Below are positions 23,136 through 30,459 of a DNA stretch of 40,522 nucleotides, one piece after another; the stretch's first letter is position 1; every line of letters begins with the position of its first letter. The notes under the pieces were generated by a model. The model was not told the DNA's origin, made no database searches, and worked only from the letters and a program-made list of their open reading frames with translations. The DNA lies in NCBI GenBank assembly GCA_026706445.1, contig JAPOYT010000136.1:1-40522 (forward strand). Direction: 5' to 3'. The DNA comes from Chloroflexota bacterium (GTDB lineage Bacteria > Chloroflexota > Anaerolineae > Aggregatilineales > Phototrophicaceae). The translations under genes were made by a program, and so were the position numbers.

Positions 23136-24350
23136 TCAAATCAGCAAAGCTTCGGCTGTCAGCGCCAGTGTTTGCGTTGCGGTGATCACCTGATCGACGC
23201 AAACGCATTCATCAACCATCGGCCAAGTGGGGATGAAACCGGGTCCATATTCGACGCAGGTGATGCCAGCGCCCTTGAAATGGCAGGTATCAGCGGTCGC
23301 CCCAATGCGATGCCCGGCGCCGACTCGCGGTTCAGCGCCGGTGACTTGTTTGTGCGCCGCGATCAATGCGGAGACCACCGGTGAATCCAGCGGCGTCGCC
23401 TCGCGCGCTGGCATGTTGGGCTGCTGATCGCTTTGTGGAATCACTAACTCGTATTCGAACTCACTGTCCTCCTGTCTGATCTGCTCGAGGCGCGCCGCCA
23501 TATCTTCGCGCGCGCTTGCTTCGGTCATGCCGGGAACAATGCGCAAGTCAAATGTGACGGTCGTCATATCCTGATAATGCGCGATGTCGCGGATCGCCAT
23601 TGCCGGATAGCCCGGGATCAGCGGATGCGGCTGATATCGCAGCCAACCGCCGGCCGCCTTTGGTGGAATCTGCGCATACGATGGGCTGAAGGCGTCGATG
23701 ACCTTCGTCGCTTTCTCAATCGGATTCACATAAGGCACGCGGTGTTTGAATTCGCCGCCAACTCGAATCTGCCCCTGCACATAGCCGACTGATATCAAGC
23801 CGACATCGAGGTCTCCCGCTTCGGTGACGATGCAATATTCCGGGCGGCAGCCGCTCTCGATCAGATGCAGCGCGCCCACCCCTCCACCGGTCTCGGCGAC
23901 GACGCAGGCGAGGATCAGGTCACCCTTTGGCGATGACCCGGAGCGGCGGATCGCCTCAGCCGCTATGAGCATAGCAGCCAGCCCCGCTTTCATATTCAGC
24001 GCGCCCAAGCCATAGATCAACCCGCTGTCAATCTCTGCGCCGAAGGGATCATAGCGCCATTGGTCGCGGCGGAAGACATCGCCATTCCAGTCGCTGGTAT
24101 CCGTATGGCCGCATAGCATAAGCGAGGGTCCGCCGCCATTGCCGCGGAGCGCGCCGATCGCCTGATGGCTTAAGCCGCCGTCTTTCAGGGGCACTTCCTG
24201 GAGCTCAACCTCGTAGCCGCGCTGCGACATCCAGTTCGCGAGCCATCGCCCGATCTCCGATTCTTGCCACAAGAACGACGGAATGCGGATCAGTCGCTGA
24301 GTTAATTCGATTGATTCATGATCTTGAATATGGTCGAGGATTGTGGACAT
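23136..24350 (-). CDS. M20-like metallohydrolase fold with substituted active-site residues
   Basis: The 404-residue protein has the ArgE/DapE/carboxypeptidase G2 fold. The first ligand motif CGHTDT is intact (His82, Asp84) and Glu177 is present, but other key positions differ. The bridging Asp of 'G..DMK' is Asn119 (GALNMKAG). The Glu-Glu pair, general base and ligand, is Ala152-Glu153 (VVAETGGG). The C-terminal His that precedes 'NE' in DapE is Trp376 (PTWPMVDEC). The dimerisation-domain His (FKHRVP, 203) is kept. These changes predict loss of ordinary di-zinc peptidase chemistry, leaving binding, a single-metal reaction or a new activity. The start overlaps the RidA stop by one base. The alignment is by eye. 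Confidence 0.8.
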   Translation of the reverse strand: MSTILDHIQDHESIELTQRLIRIPSFLWQESEIGRWLANWMSQRGYEVELQEVPLKDGGLSHQAIGALRGNGGGPSLMLCGHTDTSDWNGDVFRRDQWRYDPFGAEIDSGLIYGLGALNMKAGLAAMLIAAEAIRRSGSSPKGDLILACVVAETGGGVGALHLIESGCRPEYCIVTEAGDLDVGLISVGYVQGQIRVGGEFKHRVPYVNPIEKATKVIDAFSPSYAQIPPKAAGGWLRYQPHPLIPGYPAMAIRDIAHYQDMTTVTFDLRIVPGMTEASAREDMAARLEQIRQEDSEFEYELVIPQSDQQPNMPAREATPLDSPVVSALIAAHKQVTGAEPRVGAGHRIGATADTCHFKGAGITCVEYGPGFIPTWPMVDECVCVDQVITATQTLALTAEALLI

Positions 24351-24748
24351 CAGCTTTTATCGGCGTCGACGATCGCCCAGACATCAAAGCCCACTTGCGC
24401 GCCGCCCCATAATTCCGCCACGCCGATGGTATTGCGCGTTGGATAAGGCTCGCTGAAATATTCGCAATAGATGGCATCCATTTCAGAAAAGCGATTGATA
24501 TCCCTAAGCGAGACATTGACCCGGATGACATCGCTAAGGGCGCAGCCGGCCGCTTCCAGTACCGCTTTGACATTGTCTAGCGCTTGCCGCGCTTCCGCCT
24601 CGAATCCACCTCCGACCACACCAGTGCCATCCGGCGCCGTGCCAAGATAGCCGGATGTCACCAGCAGATTTCCATGCCTCATGGCTTGACTGTAACCACT
24701 GGTGGGGACCGGCGCTTCGTCGGTCAGGATGACATCGAAGCACGCCAT
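24350..24748 (-). CDS. RidA/YjgF/UK114-family protein (enamine/imine deaminase-like)
   Basis: The 132-residue protein has the family's conserved end region PTRNTIGVAELWGGAQVGFDVWAIVD: the Arg corresponding to the carboxylate-binding Arg of RidA is present, and the usual Glu in 'VEIEAIA' is Asp. The early GNLLVTSGYLGTAPDGTGVVGGGFEAEARQALDNVKAVLEAAG is typical. RidA proteins hydrolyse reactive enamines/imines made by PLP enzymes or amino-acid catabolism, and related proteins (for example RutC) help in ring-nitrogen degradation. The gene lies between a DauR-like regulator (three-base gap) and the M20-like gene (one-base overlap), so it is firmly part of the operon and consistent with nitrogen-compound breakdown. 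Confidence 0.92.
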   Translation of the reverse strand: MACFDVILTDEAPVPTSGYSQAMRHGNLLVTSGYLGTAPDGTGVVGGGFEAEARQALDNVKAVLEAAGCALSDVIRVNVSLRDINRFSEMDAIYCEYFSEPYPTRNTIGVAELWGGAQVGFDVWAIVDADKS

Positions 24749-24751
24749 TGC

Positions 24752-25498
24752 TCAAGCTCCATTTTGCGCATCGGCTTCTGTCTTGACCCGCGCTTTCGTC
24801 AGGTAATTGTAAATGGTCGAGCGGCTCAATCCCAATTCCTCCGCGATTAGCGGCACCGCTCGTTTCACCTGAAAGGCGCCCTTTTCGTCCAAGCGCGCAA
24901 TGAGATCGATTTTGTCCGCCTTGGACATGATCGGAAGCTCCGCGCCGATTTCGTTGACCGCTTCGATCAGCATAATGTGAATGGTCCGCTGTATATCGTC
25001 CGAGAGCGTTTCGCTGACCTCGGAATCGGATTCCAGCGTCAGAAAGTCGCCCAGCATTCTATGGAAGCCGGCGAAGATGCCGATGTCCAGATTGATGCAG
25101 AAGGCGCCGTATGCCCTGCCGTCATCATCGCGGAGGAACATCGTGCAGGATTTCATCTCTCGGCCATTAGGCAGGAAAGTCTGGTAATTGTAGAAGTCAC
25201 GCACAGTATTGCCGTTTCGCGCTTGCGTCAGCAGCAGGTCGGTTGCGCCGCCGCCCACCTTTCGCCCGCTGATATTGCCTTCAATATGAATGATTGAGCG
25301 TTCGAGGTCGTCGAAGTCGTGGATCACGACTTCGCAATGCGGCGCGAATAATTTGGCTATTCCAACCGCCATTTGCCTGAGCAGGGCGAAGGTCGCCTCG
25401 CGGTCTGTCGTAACGATGGAGTCAAAGGCAAGCATTGGAGCGTCAGTTTCTTGTTTAAGGTCCGTGGCGCCTAGGCGGTTTGCATTTGCCAGCGTCAT
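24752..25498 (-). CDS. YheO/DauR-like transcriptional regulator (PAS-like domain plus HTH)
   Basis: The 248-residue regulator has an N-terminal YheO-type PAS-like domain (about 32-150: LFAPHCEVVIHDFDDLERSIIHIEGNISGR, then GREMKSCTMFLRDDDGRAYGAFCINLDI). A C-terminal HTH_22-like helix-turn-helix follows (KRAVPLIAEELGLSRSTIYNYLTKAR, about 212-237). The best-known relative, DauR, controls D-arginine use; others sense amino acids or their products. The start is uncertain: the ATG at 25498 lacks a ribosome site and another ATG lies near 25435. It heads the nine-gene operon and is divergent from the creatininase-like gene across 52 bases, so it is the likely regulator of both directions. Confidence 0.88.
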   Translation of the reverse strand: MTLANANRLGATDLKQETDAPMLAFDSIVTTDREATFALLRQMAVGIAKLFAPHCEVVIHDFDDLERSIIHIEGNISGRKVGGGATDLLLTQARNGNTVRDFYNYQTFLPNGREMKSCTMFLRDDDGRAYGAFCINLDIGIFAGFHRMLGDFLTLESDSEVSETLSDDIQRTIHIMLIEAVNEIGAELPIMSKADKIDLIARLDEKGAFQVKRAVPLIAEELGLSRSTIYNYLTKARVKTEADAQNGA

Positions 25499-25522
25499 GG
25501 TAAACAATATATCCAAGAATTA

Positions 25523-25533
25523 TACAAATTGTA
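25523..25533. promoter_or_regulatory. Palindrome in the divergent regulator/creatininase gap
   Basis: TACAA-A-TTGTA is a perfect 5+1+5 palindrome near the middle of the 52-base gap between divergent starts. It is a natural candidate operator for the DauR-like protein. The gap is AT-rich relative to its surroundings, as promoters are. Confidence 0.45.
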
Positions 25534-25550
25534 AAGAGACGGCACAAGAT

Positions 25551-26426
25551 ATGTCCGCTGACCATGACCCGAAGGCTGACACGCTGTATTCGCAGAAGGG
25601 CCCGCCGACGCTTGATGAAATGACAGGACCGGAAGTCGCGGCGGCGCTGAAACACACCGATGTGCTGATGCTGCCGGTCGGCGCTACCGAAGCGCACGGC
25701 GCGCATCTCCCGCTCGGCACCGATTCTTTTGAGGCGCGGGAGAATTGCCGGCGGGCGGCTCTTCGTCTGGAAGCGCTGGGCTGCCCGGTCGTCCTTGGTC
25801 CTGTCATCCCCTTCGGCGTCTCCAGCTTTCACCTGGGTTTCGCTGGCACGATCAGCCTCAGCTCCGATACGATGATCAGGCTGCTGACGGAAGTGTGCCT
25901 GAGCTTGTATGAGACTGGTTTCCGCAAGTTCGCGCTCGTGCACGGCCACGACGGCAATCTGCCCGTTATGATGGTCGCGGCGCAAGATCTCGTCGACAAG
26001 ACCGCCGATGCGCAAGCGATGGCGCTCAATTGGCTGGCGCCACTCAGCAAGGTCTATCACAGGATTCAGACATCGGAAAAGCAGGAGGGTCATGGAGGCG
26101 AGGGCGAAACGGCGCGCATCCTCGTAACCCATCCGGAACTGGTGCGTCTCGACCGCGCAATCAGACACCATGTTCCGCCGAGTGACATGCGCAAGATTCA
26201 AGGCGCCGAACATATCAAGACCGGCGGCGGCATCTTCTACGCCACGCGACGATACAAAGATCATACGCCCTACGGACATATCGGCGATCCAGCGCTGGCG
26301 ACCGAAGAGACCGGGAACAAGGGCTATGATGTCATCGCCGAGTGGCTGGCGCGGGTAATTGCTCGTGACTACTTTGATTTGGATGTCGATCCCAACGCGA
26401 TCTTGCGCCTAGACGAGGGCGACTGA
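25551..26426 (+). CDS. Creatininase-family metal-dependent amidohydrolase
   Basis: The 291-residue protein has the family's metal motifs: VGATEAHGAHLPLGTD (Glu47, His49, His52, Asp58), VHGHDGN (131-136) and HGGEGET (181-187). The middle box reads GHDGN, like the GHGGN of deformylase- and peptidase-type relatives. True creatininases have GHYEN with a manganese-binding Glu. The substrate is therefore probably another amide, lactam or formamide. The start ATG at 25551 was chosen because the first residues before the EMTGPEVA helix are soluble and the longer frame runs back through the divergent regulator gene. It is the first rightward gene of the island, upstream of a peptide-type importer. Confidence 0.9.
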   Translation: MSADHDPKADTLYSQKGPPTLDEMTGPEVAAALKHTDVLMLPVGATEAHGAHLPLGTDSFEARENCRRAALRLEALGCPVVLGPVIPFGVSSFHLGFAGTISLSSDTMIRLLTEVCLSLYETGFRKFALVHGHDGNLPVMMVAAQDLVDKTADAQAMALNWLAPLSKVYHRIQTSEKQEGHGGEGETARILVTHPELVRLDRAIRHHVPPSDMRKIQGAEHIKTGGGIFYATRRYKDHTPYGHIGDPALATEETGNKGYDVIAEWLARVIARDYFDLDVDPNAILRLDEGD

Positions 26427-26462
26427 ATGACGGACTAGGACGAGAATTTCCGCCGCCGGATT

Positions 26463-26490
26463 TTGACAGCCAGCCGGCGCGCGTTATAAT
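26463..26490 (+). promoter_or_regulatory. Strong sigma-70 promoter for the peptide-type importer
   Basis: A perfect TTGACA (26463-26468) and perfect TATAAT (26485-26490) are 16 bases apart. The expected start near 26497 leaves a leader of about 120 bases. The leader contains the inverted repeat ATTAT...ATAAT around CTGTAC (26516-26531), a possible operator. Confidence 0.8.
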
Positions 26491-26619
26491 CGCTGCATGG
26501 ATGGACAGTTTGTTGATTATCTGTACATAATGTGCAAGAGTTCGGGTTCCTTGCGCGTTCACGGTCAGTAGACTGTTGCAGAACCAAAAAAGTGACGATA
26601 TAGAGAAAGGTCCTTTACC

Positions 26620-28188
26620 ATGTCAAAGTCACATTGCTTTAGCAAGCTGTTTGTGATTCTGCTCTTGCTCATCGCCTTGGGAACGGCAACGGCGCAAGAG
26701 CCGCAATATGGCGGCACCCTTGTATTCGGCGCCGAATCCATGGGCGATTCTTTTGACATCGGCTTTTGGCACGGCTTCGGCGGCGTTCATGTCATTGACA
26801 CCATCGGCGAGGGCTTGGTGCGCGCTGATTTTGAAAACGGCGGCGCATTGCCCGGCTTGGCGGAATCCTGGGAGATATCGGACGACGGTTTGACCTACAC
26901 CTTCCACATTCGCGACGGCATGACCTTCCATGATGGCGAACCCGTAACCGCCGGCGCTATCGTACGCAGCATGACCCGCCCCATCAGTCCCGATGATCCA
27001 AGCTATATCGACGGCATGTATATGTACGGAAATCAGGGGACGAGCAATTGGGAATCCATTGACGCAGTTGACGACAGCACCATCGTTTTGCAACTAATGC
27101 AGCCAAACGCGACGCAGCTGCTGGTCTTCTCCCGCCCTGACGGCGCCATAATCAGCCCGAAGGCGATGGACGAATACGGCGCCGAGGTCGGCTTGAATAT
27201 GTCGATGGCGGGACCCTACAAAATTGAACGCTTCGTGCCCGGGCAGGAAGCGGTGCTATCCGCCAACGAAGATTATTGGGCGGGCCGTCCCTATATCGAC
27301 CAAATTGTCATTCGCGCTTACCCCGATGAAGCGGCTATCCTCGCTGCGCTGGAGGCGGGCGAAATCGACATGACGCTCTACGCGCCCTTTACGTCCGTCC
27401 CGCGACTGCAAGACTCGGAGAACATTCGCGTCGAAGTCGGGGCGCCGCTGGTGGATCTCTTCGTCGGCGCCAACGTGGCGAAAGAGCCCTTCGACAATCT
27501 TCTGCTGCGCCAGGCAGCCAATTACGCGCTGGACCGCGAAACCCTGATCGAAGCGGGATTGAACGGCTTCGCTGAAATGCCAGCCAGTTTGCTCGGTCCC
27601 TTGGACCTCGGCTTTGACGAAGCCGGGCGTGAAGTCAGCGTGTATGATCCGGAGCGCGCAAAAGAATTGCTGGCTGAGTCGGGCATGGATTTGCCAGTGG
27701 CGATCGAAGTCGCTTATGAAAACAACCGCTTCTGGCCCCAAATGGCGGAGTTGATCGCGGCCGACCTGGAGGCGGTCGGCTTTGACGTAACGCTGGATCG
27801 CCTTGATGCCGGTTCGTTTTGGGGCAAGGTCGGCGATGGGCAGACGCAGTTGAGCATTAACCAGCGCTCCACCTTCGTGCCCGATCCACATGACAAGGCG
27901 ATCCTGATGGCGCGGGCCGGCGCCGAAGGCAGCCAGACGCAACACCAGGCGCTTGAGGCCGCGGATGCGATCGACGCGCTGGTCACGGCGGGCGTCTCTA
28001 CTGTGGACAGCATGGAACGCGAGGCCATCTACCGGGAATTCCAAGCCCTGATGCTGGAGCAGCTGCCGTATATCTACATCGGTTATCTGACGCCGCCGAT
28101 CTTTGTGAGCAAGCGCGTGCAAAATGTGGAGACTTTCGGCACCGCCGGCGGGCGCATCAACCTGCGCGAAGTTTGGCTGTCCGAATAG
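26620..28188 (+). CDS. Family-5 extracellular solute-binding protein (DppA/OppA/NikA-like)
   Basis: The 522-residue exported protein has a signal peptide (MSKSHCFSKLFVILLLLIALGTATAQ, cut near residue 26) and no lipobox at the cut site. Its family signature is LAESWEISDDGLTYTFHIRDGMTFHDGEPVTA (about 75-105), and later comes the typical NYALDRETLIEAGLNGFAE segment (about 305-323). Such proteins bind di/oligopeptides, nickel chelates, opines, glutathione or other charged organics outside the cell. It sits behind a strong promoter and is followed by two permease genes. As part of the island it probably captures the nitrogen compound that the hydrolases process. Confidence 0.93.
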   Translation: MSKSHCFSKLFVILLLLIALGTATAQEPQYGGTLVFGAESMGDSFDIGFWHGFGGVHVIDTIGEGLVRADFENGGALPGLAESWEISDDGLTYTFHIRDGMTFHDGEPVTAGAIVRSMTRPISPDDPSYIDGMYMYGNQGTSNWESIDAVDDSTIVLQLMQPNATQLLVFSRPDGAIISPKAMDEYGAEVGLNMSMAGPYKIERFVPGQEAVLSANEDYWAGRPYIDQIVIRAYPDEAAILAALEAGEIDMTLYAPFTSVPRLQDSENIRVEVGAPLVDLFVGANVAKEPFDNLLLRQAANYALDRETLIEAGLNGFAEMPASLLGPLDLGFDEAGREVSVYDPERAKELLAESGMDLPVAIEVAYENNRFWPQMAELIAADLEAVGFDVTLDRLDAGSFWGKVGDGQTQLSINQRSTFVPDPHDKAILMARAGAEGSQTQHQALEAADAIDALVTAGVSTVDSMEREAIYREFQALMLEQLPYIYIGYLTPPIFVSKRVQNVETFGTAGGRINLREVWLSE

Positions 28189-28316
28189 CCTTCCATGAGC
28201 TTTGGCGAATATGGCTTCGTCTGTCGATTACGGAGTCATATTTGCGTTTTTCAGCCGCAGAACACTAAACTAAGCTCAACTTCAAGCGCTCTCTTCGCGT
28301 AGAGCTTGGGTCATTC

Positions 28317-29177
28317 ATGCGAGCTGAGAAAAACATGCGAGCGCGGCTCGGCGTCATTTGGCGTCGCTATGACATCGCTCTGGTCAGCAGCGCTATCTTC
28401 ATCTTCATCCTGCTGGTGACGATCCTCGCGTCAGTGATCGCCCCCTACGATCCCATGGCGCGCAACATCAAGAATCGCTTTGCGCCACCATCACGCGAAA
28501 ACGTCTTCGGTACCGATCAGTTGGGACGCGATGTCTTTTCTCGCGTCATTCATGGCGGGCGACCGATTCTCAGCGCCAGCGTCAGCGCCGTGGTTTGCGC
28601 TTTGGCGGCGGGGACGGCTATCGGCGTCGCCGGCGGTTATCTCGGCGGCCCGCTTGATACGGCGCTCATGCGCCTGATGGATGTCATGCTGAGCTTCCCG
28701 TCAATCTTGCTGGCGATCCTGATTGTGGCGACCCTGGGGGTGGGATTGCTCAATGTGACAGTTGCCATCGGCTTCTCTATGGCGCCTGTTTTCGCGCGCC
28801 TCGTTCGCTCGATCGTAATCACGCTGGTGCATGAAGAATACGTATCGGCGGCGCGTTCACTCGGGGCGTCCGACTACCATATTATTCTGAAGCATATTCT
28901 CCCCAATATGATGCCGCCGATATTCGTGCAAGCCTCGGCGATGCTGGCGGTCGCGATTGGCGCCGCCTCCGCCCTGAATTTTATCGGGCTTGGCGTCGAG
29001 CCGGGCACGCCCGACTGGGGCATGATGGTGGCCGAGGGGCAGCGGCTGATCTTTGACGCGGCGCATGTGCCGCTATTTCCCGGGCTGGTCATCACCATTA
29101 CGGTGCTCAGCGTGAATTACATGGGCGATGGACTGCGCGATCACCTCGATCCAAAGCTGCGCGGCCAAGGACTATGA
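28317..29177 (+). CDS. ABC importer permease, DppC/OppC type
   Basis: The 286-residue permease has an N-terminal helix after a charged tail (ARLGVIWRRYDIALVSSAIFIFILL). The DppC-specific VFGTDQLGRDVFSRVIHGGR segment (about 63-82) is present, then five more helices, with the EAA coupling loop EYVSAARSLGASDYHIILKHILPN (about 172-195). The end GDGLRDHLDPKLRGQ is typical. Two ATG codons 18 bases apart (28317, 28335) share the sequence ATGCGAGC; neither has a good ribosome site, so the start is open. It comes before the DppB-type gene, whereas DppB usually precedes DppC. Confidence 0.92.
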   Translation: MRAEKNMRARLGVIWRRYDIALVSSAIFIFILLVTILASVIAPYDPMARNIKNRFAPPSRENVFGTDQLGRDVFSRVIHGGRPILSASVSAVVCALAAGTAIGVAGGYLGGPLDTALMRLMDVMLSFPSILLAILIVATLGVGLLNVTVAIGFSMAPVFARLVRSIVITLVHEEYVSAARSLGASDYHIILKHILPNMMPPIFVQASAMLAVAIGAASALNFIGLGVEPGTPDWGMMVAEGQRLIFDAAHVPLFPGLVITITVLSVNYMGDGLRDHLDPKLRGQGL

Positions 29178-29187
29178 CGGGAATAGC

Positions 29188-30198
29188 ATGTTTGGATACC
29201 TGCTCAAGCGACTGATCTGGTTGCCAATCGTCTTGTGGGCAGTGAGCAGCCTGACCTTTCTCGCCCTGCGCATCGTGCCTGGCAATCCGATTCAGACGGT
29301 GCGGAACCAGGTGATGGACAAAAGCCAGCTGGCGCAAGTAGAAGCAGTCTGGGGCTTGAACCGCCCGATTGCCGAGCAGTACCTGCACTTCCTGGCTAGA
29401 TTAGTTCGGGGCGATCTTGGCTTGGCGATGAGCAGCGGCGTGCCGATTCGGCGCATGATATTCGAGCGCATGCCACCGACGATTGAACTGGCCGTCGTCT
29501 CGCTGTTCGTAAGCACCGCTCTCGGCGTATTGTCAGGCGTCGCCTCGGTCGCGATCCGCAGTCGCGCTATCGACTACAGCATTCGAACCGCGTCCATACT
29601 CGGCTTGTCGCTGCCGCTCTTCTGGGTCGGCATTATGTTGATCATTCTCTTTTCCGTCAAATTGCGTTGGACGCCGACGAGCGGCCGAATCGGCGCCGGC
29701 GTCGATTACGAAGTCATCACCAATTTCATGTTTTACGATCTCATTGCGACGGGCAATTGGGAAGCTTTCGGAAGTTTCCTGCGCCATCTTGTCTTGCCCG
29801 GCGTGACCATCGGTTTGACGTCCGCCGGCTTCGTCGCCCGCCTCACGCGCTCCGCCATGCTGGAGGTGATGCACTCAGATTACGTCCGAACGGCGCGCGC
29901 CAAAGGATTGTACGAGCGCAGCGTCATCTGGAAACATGCCATGCGCAATGCCATGCTGCCGATCATCACCTTGCAGGGTTTGCAGTTCGGTTCGATCTTA
30001 GGTGGCGCTGTCATCACCGAGCGTGTCTTCTCCTATCCGGGCATGGGCGCCTGGCTGCTGGATGGCATCCTTGAACGCGACTATTCTGTCGTGCAAGGCG
30101 GCATCATCTTCGTCGCCCTGGCTTATGTGCTAATGAACTTGCTCGTTGATATGCTCTATCACATCATCGACCCGCGCCTGCGCAATGCTAAGCGATGA
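29188..30198 (+). CDS. ABC importer permease, DppB/OppB type
   Basis: The 336-residue permease opens with MFGYLLKRLIWLPIVLWAVSSLTFLALRIVPGNP, the unmistakable DppB start. RSAMLEVMHSDYVRTARAKGLYERSVIWKHAMRNAMLPIIT as coupling loop (about 232-272) and the ending MLYHIIDPRLR complete the pattern. The ATG at 29188 lies ten bases after the DppC stop; the longer frame overlaps DppC and is not family-like. Together the two permeases form the pore for the family-5 binding protein. The usual DppD/DppF ATPase genes are not in the window. Confidence 0.93.
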   Translation: MFGYLLKRLIWLPIVLWAVSSLTFLALRIVPGNPIQTVRNQVMDKSQLAQVEAVWGLNRPIAEQYLHFLARLVRGDLGLAMSSGVPIRRMIFERMPPTIELAVVSLFVSTALGVLSGVASVAIRSRAIDYSIRTASILGLSLPLFWVGIMLIILFSVKLRWTPTSGRIGAGVDYEVITNFMFYDLIATGNWEAFGSFLRHLVLPGVTIGLTSAGFVARLTRSAMLEVMHSDYVRTARAKGLYERSVIWKHAMRNAMLPIITLQGLQFGSILGGAVITERVFSYPGMGAWLLDGILERDYSVVQGGIIFVALAYVLMNLLVDMLYHIIDPRLRNAKR

Positions 30199-30258
30199 GC
30201 AACTAGATCCCGACCGAAGTTATGTCTCTTGAGCGCCATTTGAAAGGAGAGAAGACTC

Positions 30259-30459
30259 ATGCCAAACATAAAACAGCCATCCGATCCAAAAGCCAAAGCG
30301 GTCCAGTTGGCTCGCGTTGCCGAGCTGCTACAGCTGGAAATCGATGAAGAAGACCTCGAGGCGCTGTCCGAGCAAGTGCACTTGCTGGATGCCTTGGAAG
30401 AATCTGAACTTCGCGAATATGTACCGGTGCTGAAAATGGACGCTGCCTGGCATGATTGA
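30259..30459 (+). CDS. GatC/AtzG-like small subunit of an amidase
   Basis: The 66-residue helical protein, MPNIKQPSDPKAKAVQLARVAELLQLEIDEEDLEALSEQVHLLDALEESELREYVPVLKMD..., has the size and pattern of GatC-type subunits and of AtzG, the GatC-like partner of the amidase AtzE. In these a helix followed by an extended segment wraps around the amidase. AGGAG precedes the ATG. The end of the gene overlaps the amidase start by eight bases (ATGATTGA), indicating translational coupling and a complex of the two. The family call rests on length, composition and context, not on a long motif. The '(L)ELREYVPV' tail is reminiscent of the 'LR.D.v' tail of GatC. Confidence 0.75.
   Translation: MPNIKQPSDPKAKAVQLARVAELLQLEIDEEDLEALSEQVHLLDALEESELREYVPVLKMDAAWHD

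Noticed and set aside
25455-26279. 274-codon open frame antisense to the creatininase-like gene
   Set aside because: It mirrors the real gene's codon pattern, has Arg/His-rich composition without domains, and runs across the divergent promoter gap.
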